A DNA stretch of 13,677 nt from Bacillota bacterium (lineage in GTDB: Bacteria > Bacillota > Bacilli > Alicyclobacillales > SLC66). Shown in pieces: positions 1-7,224 of the stretch. The notes beneath the pieces are model-generated. The model was given only the letters and a program-made list of their open reading frames with translations. It did no database searches and was not told the DNA's origin. The first letter of the stretch is position 1. The number at the start of each line of letters is the position of its first letter. Where the stretch lies: the NCBI GenBank assembly GCA_021797415.1, contig JAJZZT010000094.1:1-13677 (forward strand). Direction: 5' to 3'. Both the position numbers and the translations under genes were made by a program.

Positions 1-77
1 CGGGTCGGCCATCGTCTACACAATGGTCTCCGCCGTCCGAAGATTTTATCCATGCTGGGAGCCAGCGCGTTGATATC

Positions 78-332
78 AGAGGTCGTTCAAAAAGAGGGCA
101 GAACTCCCCGGCGCTGGCGGAGTCATCGCCAGAAATGCTCCCTTGCGCACCCAAAAACGTACGCTCGGGGACATGGGATAAACCCAATTTCGGCAGGCGC
201 GTTACAGTACATTTCGTGTCCGATTAGAGCCTCGGGCACGAAATGTGGAACCATTGCGCCTGCAATGAGGACTTTATCCCATGTCCCATTGCACTGCGCA
301 AATCTTACCTGCCCCCTTTTTGAACAGGCTCT
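78..332. repeat. MITE-like palindromic element, about 255 bp, no ORF of its own
   Basis: The two ends, 78-101 and 309-332, are inverted copies matching at 20 of 24 positions, with the shared core GTTCAAAAAG. Nested inside are a perfect 15-bp inverted repeat (168-182 with 273-287, GGGACATGGGATAAA), a GCAGGCGC/GCGCCTGC pair (193-200 with 255-262), and a central 14-bp stem (209-222 with 233-246, one G-U pair). The left arm also holds a small perfect hairpin at 114-132 (CTGGCG/CGCCAG). The left arm is longer than the right, so the palindrome is imperfect. ATC abuts both outer ends and could be a 3-bp target duplication, but this is weak. The open frames crossing it are by-products of the symmetry. 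Such architecture is typical of MITEs or IS-derived dispersed repeats; a structured RNA is the alternative. Confidence 0.6.
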
Positions 333-382
333 ATCAGCCTGGCCAACGTGCTGAATTACATTCCATGTGCAAAAACCGGACA

Positions 383-394
383 TCACCCGGGTGA
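383..394. other. 12-bp perfect palindrome upstream of gnd
   Basis: TCACCCGGGTGA reads the same on both strands. It has no loop, so it is more like a protein-binding dyad than a terminator. It lies about 60 bp upstream of the candidate gnd -10 box. An operator role is a guess. Confidence 0.3.
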
Positions 395-453
395 GTTTGG
401 CGCATTGCCGCCCCCCGCGCGTACGACAGGTTTCCTGCGGCCGTTTTTTAGTG

Positions 454-459
454 TACAAT
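454..459 (+). promoter_or_regulatory. Candidate -10 box for gnd
   Basis: TACAAT, preceded directly by TG, resembles a sigma-A -10 hexamer. No good -35 hexamer lies 16-18 bp upstream (TTTCCT at 431-436 is poor). It would give a leader of about 115 nt that includes the 481-519 hairpin. Low certainty. Confidence 0.3.
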
Positions 460-480
460 CATGGCCGACATATAGAGCGC

Positions 481-519
481 GTCCGAAAAGGGCCGCAGAG
501 TTCTCGACCCTTGTCGGAC
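481..519 (+). other. Stem-loop in the gnd leader
   Basis: GTCCGAAAAGGG (481-492) pairs with CCCTTGTCGGAC (508-519): 11 of 12 pairs, with a 15-nt loop. No T-run follows, so it is not a standard intrinsic terminator. It lies about 65 nt before the gnd start, in the probable 5' leader, and could affect RNA stability or regulation. Confidence 0.4.
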
Positions 520-566
520 TACCTCATATAGGTGCGGGTGGCGCCTGGACGCGCGATCCGGGCAGG

Positions 567-575
567 AAAAGGGGA
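567..575 (+). promoter_or_regulatory. Ribosome binding site of gnd, fixing the GTG start
   Basis: AAAAGGGGA lies 7 nt before GTG at 583. The upstream in-frame ATG at 532 has no such site and would add 17 residues absent from the family. Confidence 0.65.
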
Positions 576-582
576 ATGTTCA

Positions 583-1992
583 GTGTCCAAGCAGCAAATC
601 GGCGTGATCGGCCTTGCCGTGATGGGCAAAAATCTGGCGCTCAATCTGGCGAGCAGGGGATTTGCCGTGGCGGTGTTCAACCGTTCGGAAGGGAAAACAA
701 GGGAATTGTTGCAGGAGTACAAGGGAAACAATGTGGTGGGAACGTACAGCCTTCAAGAATTCGTCGAATCTCTGGAAACGCCTAGAAAGATCCTCGTGAT
801 GGTCAAGGCGGGCAAGCCCGTGGACGACATGATCGATCAATTGATTCCCTTTCTCGACAAAGGCGACATCGTCATTGACGGCGGCAATTCTTTCTTTCCC
901 GATACGAAGGCGCGCGCGGATCGCCTGAAAGCGATCGGCCTGCGCTTCATCGGCACGGGCGTGTCCGGCGGCGAGGAAGGCGCGCTCAAAGGACCCGCGA
1001 TCATGCCCGGCGGCGAGGAGGAGGCCTACCGGCATGTCGAACCTTTTCTGACCGCCATTTCGGCGAAGGTAGGCAACGATCCCTGTTGTACGTACATTGG
1101 GCCGGACGGTGCAGGGCACTATGTGAAGATGGTGCACAATGGCATTGAGTACGGCGACATGCAATTGATCGGGGAATCGTATCATCTGTTGAAGGATGTC
1201 CTTGGCGCCGACACCCGGCAGTTGCATGAGATCTTCTCCGGATGGAACAAGGGTGAACTGGACAGCTATCTGATCGAAATCACGGCCGATATTTTCCGCA
1301 AGGTGGATCCGGAGACGGGGCATCCGATGGTGGATGTCATCCAGGACACCGCGGGACAGAAGGGCACCGGCAAATGGACCAGCCAGAGCGCGCTTGACCT
1401 CGGCGTTCCGCTCTCCATCATCACCGAATCTGTGTTCAGCCGCTATATCTCCGCGATGAAAAGTGAACGCACGGCGGCGAGCCGGTTGTTGCGCGGTCCG
1501 ATTGCGCACAAACCGGAGATCGACGCCGCCACATTCATTGAAGATGTCCGGCAGGCGCTCTACGCCAGCAAGATCTGCTCTTACGCGCAGGGCTTCGCGC
1601 AGATGCGGCTCGCTTCGGAAGAGTTTGACTGGAATCTACGGTATGGCGCCATCTCCATGATCTTCCGCGGTGGCTGCATCATCCGGGCGCAGTTCCTGCA
1701 CCGCATCAAAGAGGCGTACGATCGCGATCCGCAACTGAAAAACCTGTTGCTTGACGATTATTTCCGCGATGTGGTCGAGCGCTACCAGGGAGCGTGGCGC
1801 AGGGTTGTGGCGACGGCCGTGCAGGCGGGCATCCCGGTTCCCGGGATGTCGGCCGGCCTCGCGTATTACGACAGCTACCGCACAGAGCGCCTCCCCGCCA
1901 ATCTGTTGCAGGCCCAGCGGGACTATTTTGGCGCCCACACGTTCGAGCGCGTCGATAAGGAAGGCGTCTTTCACTTCGAGTGGATGAAGTAA
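583..1992 (+). CDS. gnd: 6-phosphogluconate dehydrogenase, decarboxylating (GndA type)
   Basis: This enzyme oxidises and decarboxylates 6-phosphogluconate to ribulose 5-phosphate, making NADPH in the cytosolic oxidative pentose phosphate pathway. From the GTG at 583 the protein is 469 aa, the length of Bacillus GndA, and begins with the familiar [18 protein letters not shown]. Visible features are the N-terminal dinucleotide fold with G-x-A-x-x-G (about 10-15), an NRS at 33-35 that fits NADP preference, the substrate motif [13 protein letters not shown] (126-138) followed by IMPGG, the catalytic segment [11 protein letters not shown] (Lys182 and Glu189 by family analogy), and the all-helical C-terminal domain ending [20 protein letters not shown]. 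No frameshift or missing catalytic residue is seen. It appears to stand alone: an element-rich gap of about 210 bp separates it from the next gene. Confidence 0.97.
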   Translation: MSKQQIGVIGLAVMGKNLALNLASRGFAVAVFNRSEGKTRELLQEYKGNNVVGTYSLQEFVESLETPRKILVMVKAGKPVDDMIDQLIPFLDKGDIVIDGGNSFFPDTKARADRLKAIGLRFIGTGVSGGEEGALKGPAIMPGGEEEAYRHVEPFLTAISAKVGNDPCCTYIGPDGAGHYVKMVHNGIEYGDMQLIGESYHLLKDVLGADTRQLHEIFSGWNKGELDSYLIEITADIFRKVDPETGHPMVDVIQDTAGQKGTGKWTSQSALDLGVPLSIITESVFSRYISAMKSERTAASRLLRGPIAHKPEIDAATFIEDVRQALYASKICSYAQGFAQMRLASEEFDWNLRYGAISMIFRGGCIIRAQFLHRIKEAYDRDPQLKNLLLDDYFRDVVERYQGAWRRVVATAVQAGIPVPGMSAGLAYYDSYRTERLPANLLQAQRDYFGAHTFERVDKEGVFHFEWMK

Positions 1993-1997
1993 GGCGC

Positions 1998-2015
1998 GTG
2001 GTGCGGCCGCACCAC
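1998..2015 (+). other. Perfect 18-bp palindrome just after gnd
   Basis: GTGGTGCGGCCGCACCAC starts 5 nt after the gnd stop codon. As RNA it could fold into a short hairpin, but there is no following T-run, so it is at best a weak terminator or a 3'-end stabilising structure. Confidence 0.35.
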
Positions 2016-2057
2016 CAACGAAGGATGAAAATTTGCTGGACTGTCGTTCTGCCCTGT

Positions 2058-2096
2058 CCCCGGCGAGTTCCGCACCATGGACAAGGTTTGCCGGGG
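2058..2096 (+). other. Inverted repeat, possibly a degenerate relative of the adjacent stem-loop element
   Basis: CCCCGGC (2058-2064) is complementary to GCCGGGG (2090-2096), extendable by a G-U and an A-U pair. Its loop contains the 11-mer GCGAGTTCCGC (2063-2073), which recurs exactly in the next element at 2120-2130. The right arm overlaps the next element's left arm by 2 nt, so the two structures compete slightly. Confidence 0.4.
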
Positions 2097-2170
2097 CTTC
2101 GTCATCCCCTTTGCTCGTCGCGAGTTCCGCGAAGCGGTGTTTGAGCAGGAGCAAAGGGGATGACGAAGCC
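2095..2170 (+). repeat. Stem-loop repeat element, copy 1 (perfect 22-bp arms)
   Basis: Arms 2095-2116 and 2149-2170 are perfectly complementary over 22 bp. The 32-nt interior carries a second small stem CGCG-AGTTC-CGCG (2119-2131). The inner 52-54 nt (CCCCTTTGCTC ... GCAAAGGG) recurs at 11238-11288, while the outer arm sequences differ but remain complementary in each copy. Right arm and RBS of the precorrin-2 dehydrogenase gene are 22 nt apart, so the element lies in that gene's leader or marks the end of gnd. No T-run follows. It is most likely a REP-like dispersed hairpin. Confidence 0.65.
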
Positions 2171-2192
2171 TGGCAGAGTAATCGCATTATCC

Positions 2193-2199
2193 GGAGGTG
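2193..2199 (+). promoter_or_regulatory. Ribosome binding site fixing the ATG at 2206
   Basis: GGAGGTG lies 6 nt before ATG 2206. An in-frame GTG at 2197 is part of the site itself and is not a plausible start. Confidence 0.6.
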
Positions 2200-2205
2200 A
2201 ACGGC

Positions 2206-2952
2206 ATGGCGCCGGGGCGAGAGCCGTTTCCGCCTTACGCCATCTCGCTGAATGTGGCAGGTATACCCGTTTTGCTCGTGGGCGGCGGCGCCGTGGCAGA
2301 GCGCAAGGCGCTCGCACTGCGCGCGTCCGGAGTCTTGCTGACGGTCGTCAGCCCTACTCTGACGCCGCTTCTGCGCGAATGGGCGCAACGGGAGGAGTTG
2401 ACGCACATTCCCCGTCCGTATGAGAATGGGGATGTCGTGCGCACGGGCGCGAGACTGGTGTTTGCCGCGACTTCAAGCGCCACGGTCAACAGCGCCGTCG
2501 CACGGGAGGCGATGCGCCGGCGCGTGTGGGTGAATGTCGCTTCCAGGTCCGGCGACGAAAGCCAGCCCGGCAGTTTTGCGGTGCCTGCGGTCGTCAGGCG
2601 GGACCCGCTGCGCATCGCCGTCAGTACGGGCGGTGCGAGTCCGCTCTTGGCTCGCCTGGTGCGCGAGTGGCTGGATGAGCGGTTGGCGCCGGAATTGGCC
2701 GGTTTGGCGCGCTGGATGCGCGCCGTGCGGCGCCGACAGGGTGACGGCGATGAACAGGTGACGGCCGAACAGATTACCGTCGAACAGGTGGCCGCCGCCG
2801 CACAAAGCTGGTTGCGCGGCGATGATGGCCCGCTGCGCCTGCTGCACGGCCGGCTGGAAGCGGCGGACGGCGGCGCGGCGGGCGCTTTGCCTGCCGCGCC
2901 GCCACTGTCCGGCGAGAGACATGGCACAGACGACGGGGAGGTTCTGACATGA
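2206..2952 (+). CDS. sirC: Precorrin-2 dehydrogenase / sirohydrochlorin ferrochelatase-like (Met8/CysG N-terminal family)
   Basis: Members oxidise precorrin-2 to sirohydrochlorin with NAD in siroheme synthesis; some also insert iron. The protein is 248 aa. An N-terminal Rossmann fold shows VLLVGGGAVAERKALAL (about 22-38) and TVVSP (46-50). The central domain has VFAATSSATVN (85-95), VPAVVRRDPLRIAVSTGG (126-143) and ASPLLARLVREWL. An oddity is that the family's N-V-V-D segment reads NVASRSGDES (110-119): there are about four extra residues and no Asp in the usual place, although Asp117 is near. Residues after about 178 are Ala/Gly/Asp/Glu-rich and do not resemble the usual C-terminal domain clearly. 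It is followed by an ATGA overlap with the next gene. No uroporphyrinogen methyltransferase domain is fused. Bacillus SirC/YlnF is the nearest named relative; whether iron insertion occurs cannot be told. Confidence 0.85.
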   Translation: MAPGREPFPPYAISLNVAGIPVLLVGGGAVAERKALALRASGVLLTVVSPTLTPLLREWAQREELTHIPRPYENGDVVRTGARLVFAATSSATVNSAVAREAMRRRVWVNVASRSGDESQPGSFAVPAVVRRDPLRIAVSTGGASPLLARLVREWLDERLAPELAGLARWMRAVRRRQGDGDEQVTAEQITVEQVAAAAQSWLRGDDGPLRLLHGRLEAADGGAAGALPAAPPLSGERHGTDDGEVLT

Positions 2953-3551
2953 AACGGTGGGTGGTACTCGCGTTGACCGGTGCGATGGCGAGCGTGGCCT
3001 TGGCGGGGGTTGCCGTGCTGATCGTCGACGGCATTGCGAAGCGGTACGCTGCGGCGGCCTCCCCTTCTTTGCCGTCGCTGCCTCAGGGTGAGGAGTGGCT
3101 TGCGTTTGCCGATTCGCACGGCTTTCGGATCCAGGTGGCGCTTCCGTCCAAAAAATGGATTGTGACCGATGGCGCCGCCGGTGCGGCTCCAAAATCACTG
3201 GCGCAGGCGCCGCAGATTTTGATCAGCAATGCAAATACAAATGCGTTCACATTTTTGACGGGTGTGGCGCAAAATACAGCCCCAGGCAGCGGACTCGGCA
3301 TCCTGAGCGCTCAGACACAGCGGGCGGGCATCCAGTGGACCGTCGCATCCCGCAGGGCTTTGCGGCTGTGGGGCGGCGCGACGCAGGTTGTGGCCGACGG
3401 GTACCAGGGGGGACAACTGGTTCGTCAGGAGATTGTGACGTACAAGGAGGTGCGCGGCGCGTACTACTTTGTGGAAGGCACTGCGAATCGCATCGACTCT
3501 GCATTTTCCGCATTCTACACCAAGCTGGAAAACGGATTTTCGCTCGGGTGA
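2949..3551 (+). CDS. Exported or membrane-anchored protein of unknown function
   Basis: I do not recognise this family. The 200-aa product starts with MKR and a hydrophobic stretch at about 4-27, which fits a signal peptide or membrane anchor with the rest outside. No lipobox Cys is seen. The mature part has FRIQVALPSKKWIVTDG (59-75), LISNANTNAFTFLTGVA (91-107) and, near the end, YYFVEGTANRIDSAFSAFYTKL (172-193), giving the feel of a small alpha/beta extracytoplasmic fold, but this is impression only. Its ATG overlaps the stop of the upstream gene (ATGA), and GGGGAGG lies 7 nt before the start, so the two are probably translated together. The gene ends 16 bp before the convergent c-di-GMP gene, with no terminator visible between them. 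Confidence 0.8.
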   Translation: MKRWVVLALTGAMASVALAGVAVLIVDGIAKRYAAAASPSLPSLPQGEEWLAFADSHGFRIQVALPSKKWIVTDGAAGAAPKSLAQAPQILISNANTNAFTFLTGVAQNTAPGSGLGILSAQTQRAGIQWTVASRRALRLWGGATQVVADGYQGGQLVRQEIVTYKEVRGAYYFVEGTANRIDSAFSAFYTKLENGFSLG

Positions 3552-3567
3552 GCTTTGCGGTCGCCGT

Positions 3568-6500
3568 TCAATCCACGCGGTCGTCGGCGCACGCCGCTTC
3601 GAGCAGCGCCGAGAGTTCCTCCGGCGGCGCGGGCGGACTGAGCAGAAAACCCTGGATCCGGTCGCAGCCACGCGCCTTGAGGAAAGCGAACTGCGCCTCA
3701 TTTTCCACGCCCTCGGCCACAACTTTCAGGTGCAGGCTGTGAGCCAGCAGGATGGTCGCCTCGATGACCGCCGCATGGTCCTGCCTTTCGGTGGCGTCGC
3801 GTACAAAGGACTGGTCGATCTTCAGGGTGTCGACCGGGTAGCGTGTCAGGTACGTGAGCGACGAGTAGCCGACGCCAAAATCGTCGAGTGAGATGTGTAC
3901 GCCCATGGCGCGCAGTGCGCGCAGCGCCCCGATCACGTGATCCTCATTTTTCATGACCGTGCCTTCCGTGATTTCCAGTTCCAGCAGATCGGCCGGAAGC
4001 CCCGTGGTGTCAAGTATCTGGCGCACCAGCTCAACAAAATCGGGCTGGTTGATCTGTTGCGCAGATACGTTCACCGCCACGCGCGGGGACGCGGCGTACA
4101 TCCGCCTCCAGCGTTCGGCCTGGCGGCAGGCTTGACGCATGGCCCATTCTCCCACGCTGACGATCAGGCCGGTCTGTTCCATGAGGGGGATGAATTCTTC
4201 CGGAGGCACAAAGCCCATTGTGGGATGGCGCCAGCGCAGCAGAGCCTCGACGCTGTCCATCACGCCGTTTTCCACGTTGATCTGCGGCTGGAAAAAAACC
4301 TGCAGTTCTCCCCGCTTGATGGCTCCCCGCATGTCTCCTTCCAGCACGAGCTGTTTCACCGCGTGTTCGCTCATGGATATCGCGTAGCGCGCCGCCCGGT
4401 TTTTCCCCTGTTCCTTGGCGGCGTACATGGCCGTATCGGCGCACTTGACGAGCAGGGCGGCATCCGCTCCGTCATCCGGATACAGACAGTAGCCAAGGCT
4501 TGCCGTGATGTAGAAGTTGTGCTGTGCGACGTGGACGGGCGCAAAAATGGCGTCAAGAAACGCGTGCGCGCGCTCTTCGGCGGCAGCGGCGCTCGCGACG
4601 CGCGGCAGGAGCACGGTGAATTCATCGCCGCCCCAGCGGGCGATCACTTCGGCCGCGCTGGATCGTCTGTACAACCGTCCGGCGATTTCGCGCAGGATCG
4701 CATCGCCCACGGGATGTCCCAGTGAGTCGTTGATGCGCTTGAATTCGTCGAGGTCGATGAACATTACGGCCGTCATCCAGCCGTTTGCGGCGGCCTCCGC
4801 CAGAGCGGATTCGAGCAGGTTGTCGAACATGGCGCGATTCGGCAGATGGGTGAGATTGTCGTGGTATGCCTGGAATTGCAGTTGGGATGCCAGTTGCCGT
4901 TCTTCTGTGACGTCGCGCGCGATGTAGGAGAAATAGCGCACGGTGCCGTCCTGTGCCCTGTGCGCCTGGACGGCTCCCGCGACGGGGATGACGGCGCCCG
5001 ATCGGGAGCGGAGTTCCGCCTCCCCGTGCCATGTGCCTCGGCTGGAGGCGATTGGGAGAATATCTGATGCGCGGATGAGGGACTCCTGTGTCATGAAGGC
5101 CGACACTGTGGAGTGGGTCACATCCTCCTCGAGCGGCACGTCAAGCAACTGGCGTCCAGCGGTGTTCAGATAGATCAACCGGCCCACGACGTCGGATGTG
5201 GCGATAAGCGATTGCGACGCCTCGACGATTTCGCTGAGACGCTGCGCCTTGACCTGCAACTGCAGCATATCCGTAATGTCTTGGATCGTGCCGACGATTT
5301 CGTTCGCTTCGCCGGATTCGCCGCGGATCAGGACGCCGTTGGTGCGCACGTACCGTTCATTGCCGTCGGGACGGATGATGCGGTACTCAAGGCTGTAGGC
5401 GCTTCCGTTTTGCTGGGATTCAGCGAGGGACTCCAGCAGCAAGGGACGGTCGTCGGGGTGCACATAAGCCAGCAGTTTGTCGAATGTACCGAGTTCGGCT
5501 TCGCTTTTCAGGCCGAAGATCCTCTGCGTCTCAGGGGAACAGTGCATGACCTCCTGCTCATTGAACGTGCGGCTCCAGGTGCCGAGCTGTGCTGTGTGGT
5601 GCGCCGCGGTAAGAACACTCTCGCTTCTTTGCAGGGCGACCGCGGCGTTCTTTCGCTCGCTGATATTTTTAATCACGGTGTACACACCGGTGACCCGGTT
5701 GTCCACAATGATCGGAATGTGCGTGATGTGCACGAAGGTGTCGTCTTCGCCGTTGCTTTTCCGGATGACCGATTCATACGCCTGCGGTCGGCCCAACGCT
5801 ACTCGGATCAGGGCCTGTTCCTCGTTCTGGCGCTCATCCTGCGGGATAAACTCCGCCAGGCTGTGCCCGATCAGGTCGGCCCGCGACTGGCCGAAGATCG
5901 CCTCGCAGGCGATGTTGCCTGTCAGGAAGCGCCCGTGCAAATCGAGTTCAAACACGGCGTCCGGATTGTGATCGAACAAGGAGCGATAGCGCTGTTCGCG
6001 CTGCCGCAATTCGCCGGCGTGCGCGGCAAAGCGCTGTTCGGCGGATCCGCTGATGAGCGCGAGGATCCCCAGTGCGAGGATGCCCGACAGCACTTCCAGT
6101 CGAAGTGTCCATACTTCGGAAGACGTTTTTTCTGGAAAGTGGTGTATGGTCGCCGCCGATGCAGTGATCGCGGCGGATATCGTCAGTCCGAAATGCGCTT
6201 CCGCCATGGCGCCGCCAAACAGCAACGCCGCCCCCACCTTCCACCATTCGTGTCCGGCGGGCAAGTGGGAACGGCGCAGGGCGACCAGCCAGAACGCCGC
6301 GTACATCATTGCGAGTGAGAAGAGGTAGGCGTGCAGGGCGCTTTCGCGGTTTGTCATGAGCAGGTGCACGGTTGGACTGTCCATCGACAGCAGGGTGATT
6401 TGCTGCATCAGGAAAAGGAGGCCGTCCAGCCACAGTGTGGCGGCCAACAACCGGACAGTCCGGACAGACGGGCCGGACAGCCACAGGACAGGAGGGAAGG

Positions 6501-6801
6501 CGCCGCCGATGGCAAGCAGCAAGGCCCACAGCATGACGGACCAGTGGGGATGAATATGGATGGCGTTCCCTGCGGTTCCCGCCGCAAACGGATGGTAGAC
6601 GTGCGCCGCATAGCCGATCGCGTCCAGCAACCAGATGCCGGTGCCGAGAATGAGGGCGCCGCCCGTCCGCCATGCGAACTTTCTGGATGGACTGCGGGCG
6701 ATGTGATCCAGGAAGTGAATGGTCATATAGGCTGCCACAACCGCTGTCGCTGTCGCAAAGATGACAAAACCAAGGGTGTGACGGTAAGCAAGTTCGTACA
6801 T
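3568..6801 (-). CDS. Membrane-bound c-di-GMP enzyme: MHYT-like sensor, 3 PAS, GGDEF, EAL
   Basis: The 1077-aa product should make and/or break cyclic di-GMP at the membrane. Residues 8-252 form about seven hydrophobic helices. GTGIWLLDAIGYAA (53-66) and AMAEAHFGL (198-206) align with MHYT motifs, but the signature Met-His is Leu-Asp in the first repeat. A His-rich loop (H67, H70, H82, H84, H86) follows the second helix. PAS domains lie at about 270-385, 395-510 and 522-635. The GGDEF domain (about 640-805) has intact GGDEF at 724-728; the inhibitory RxxD site is absent (SAAE there). The EAL domain (about 815-1065) keeps EAL (852-854), ELEITEG (941-947), DDFGVGYSS, LKIDQSFV and AEGVE, so it looks catalytically complete. 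RBS GGAAAGG is 7 nt before the ATG, and a good promoter lies upstream. It is transcribed divergently from the oxidase operon. Net activity cannot be decided from sequence. Confidence 0.94.
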   Translation of the reverse strand: MYELAYRHTLGFVIFATATAVVAAYMTIHFLDHIARSPSRKFAWRTGGALILGTGIWLLDAIGYAAHVYHPFAAGTAGNAIHIHPHWSVMLWALLLAIGGAFPPVLWLSGPSVRTVRLLAATLWLDGLLFLMQQITLLSMDSPTVHLLMTNRESALHAYLFSLAMMYAAFWLVALRRSHLPAGHEWWKVGAALLFGGAMAEAHFGLTISAAITASAATIHHFPEKTSSEVWTLRLEVLSGILALGILALISGSAEQRFAAHAGELRQREQRYRSLFDHNPDAVFELDLHGRFLTGNIACEAIFGQSRADLIGHSLAEFIPQDERQNEEQALIRVALGRPQAYESVIRKSNGEDDTFVHITHIPIIVDNRVTGVYTVIKNISERKNAAVALQRSESVLTAAHHTAQLGTWSRTFNEQEVMHCSPETQRIFGLKSEAELGTFDKLLAYVHPDDRPLLLESLAESQQNGSAYSLEYRIIRPDGNERYVRTNGVLIRGESGEANEIVGTIQDITDMLQLQVKAQRLSEIVEASQSLIATSDVVGRLIYLNTAGRQLLDVPLEEDVTHSTVSAFMTQESLIRASDILPIASSRGTWHGEAELRSRSGAVIPVAGAVQAHRAQDGTVRYFSYIARDVTEERQLASQLQFQAYHDNLTHLPNRAMFDNLLESALAEAAANGWMTAVMFIDLDEFKRINDSLGHPVGDAILREIAGRLYRRSSAAEVIARWGGDEFTVLLPRVASAAAAEERAHAFLDAIFAPVHVAQHNFYITASLGYCLYPDDGADAALLVKCADTAMYAAKEQGKNRAARYAISMSEHAVKQLVLEGDMRGAIKRGELQVFFQPQINVENGVMDSVEALLRWRHPTMGFVPPEEFIPLMEQTGLIVSVGEWAMRQACRQAERWRRMYAASPRVAVNVSAQQINQPDFVELVRQILDTTGLPADLLELEITEGTVMKNEDHVIGALRALRAMGVHISLDDFGVGYSSLTYLTRYPVDTLKIDQSFVRDATERQDHAAVIEATILLAHSLHLKVVAEGVENEAQFAFLKARGCDRIQGFLLSPPAPPEELSALLEAACADDRVD

Positions 6802-6864
6802 GATATAGCCTTTCCGTTTATGGGATGTAATTTTTATGCATACAATGCGGTCGAGACACCTTTC

Positions 6865-6893
6865 ATCTTACGGAAGCGGGAAAGTTGGGTCAA
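6865..6893 (-). promoter_or_regulatory. Sigma-A-like promoter of the c-di-GMP gene
   Basis: On the - strand, TTGACC (6888-6893), a 17-bp spacer and TAAGAT (6865-6870) give a good vegetative promoter, with about 60 nt of leader before the ATG at 6801. Its -35 is 43 bp from the -35 of the opposing promoter. Confidence 0.6.
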
Positions 6894-6901
6894 GCGATCG
6901 G

Positions 6902-6920
6902 CATTACAGTGAATGTAATG
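6902..6920. promoter_or_regulatory. Candidate operator: CATTACA-N5-TGTAATG
   Basis: A perfect 7-bp inverted repeat with a 5-bp centre sits between the two divergent -35 boxes, 16 bp before the + strand -35. Further single half-sites (TTACA/TGTAA) occur at 6826-6830 and 6949-6953, flanking the -35/-10 region. Placement suits a regulator controlling both transcripts. The protein is unknown; it does not match the CRP/Fnr or Rex consensus, and the spacing differs from TACA-N2-TGTA copper-repressor boxes. Confidence 0.45.
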
Positions 6921-6937
6921 AAATTGAGATTGAATGT
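6910..6937 (+). promoter_or_regulatory. Direct repeat TGAATGT x2, 21-bp phase, reaching the -35 box
   Basis: TGAATGT at 6910-6916 and again at 6931-6937, exactly 21 bp apart (two helical turns). The second copy overlaps the first base of TTGACA, a geometry used by response-regulator activators. It partly overlaps the CATTACA/TGTAATG dyad, so at most one of the two may be the real site. Confidence 0.35.
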
Positions 6938-6966
6938 TGACAGCAGCGTTACATCGTATCTATAGT
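6937..6966 (+). promoter_or_regulatory. Sigma-A-like promoter of the oxidase operon
   Basis: TTGACA (6937-6942), an 18-bp spacer and TATAGT (6961-6966). The -10 lies within a perfect dyad TATCTA-TAG-TAGATA (6957-6971), and another dyad, GACTA-N8-TAGTC (6974-6991), covers the expected start of transcription. It would give a leader of about 250 nt before the first gene at 7225. Confidence 0.6.
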
Positions 6967-7224
6967 AGATATGGACTACGAGATCATAGTCTGTTCTAAC
7001 TAATTGATAGCGCCGATGATCAAAAAAAAGTCATCCGGATCGCATCTCATTCGCCTGTGAACAAAAGAGGTGGTGAAAACGATTTCCAGGCTGTGCATGA
7101 GAAGTGAACCATGCGCACTCTGGAGTTTTTTCATGTTCAAGCTTACGCAGATGCTGTCAGGGGGACGCAGGATCAAGCCACTTGAGGTTGTCCGCATGTC
7201 TCCAAAGGGCAAGGAGGTTGACAT
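6967..7224 (+). other. Long untranslated leader of the oxidase operon
   Basis: This stretch has no convincing gene. Short frames exist (for example from ATG 7111, 24 codons, and ATG 7133, 49 codons running into the first gene), but without strong RBSs or recognisable products. A small imperfect hairpin with an 8-A loop lies at about 7012-7039 (CCGATGA/TCATCCGG). No terminator-like stem with a T-run is seen. AAGGAGG at 7211-7217 belongs to the gene at 7225. Confidence 0.4.

Noticed and set aside
1..76. Possible end of a transposase-like gene (a frame ending at about 73 with SAIVYTMVSA)
   Set aside because: It is faintly like the C-terminus of IS66-type transposases, but only about 23 residues are seen and the rest of the frame does not fit.
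52..458. Open frames of 100 aa (+) and 111 aa (-) across the palindromic element
   Set aside because: They cover the inverted repeats, have no good RBS, a non-protein-like composition and no recognisable motif.
532..582. Upstream ATG start for gnd
   Set aside because: It would add 17 Arg/Gly-rich residues absent from GndA; the GTG at 583 has a good RBS and gives the family length.
580..1509. 309-aa reverse frame opposite gnd
   Set aside because: It is a shadow frame of a conserved gene, Arg/His-rich, with no RBS or homology.
1998..2170. Intrinsic terminator after gnd
   Set aside because: The palindrome and the 22-bp stem are strong but neither is followed by a T-run, so I do not call a standard terminator.
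5113..6318. 401-aa + strand frame opposite the c-di-GMP gene
   Set aside because: It lies antisense to clear PAS and membrane domains and shows no motif; a shadow of high-GC coding DNA.
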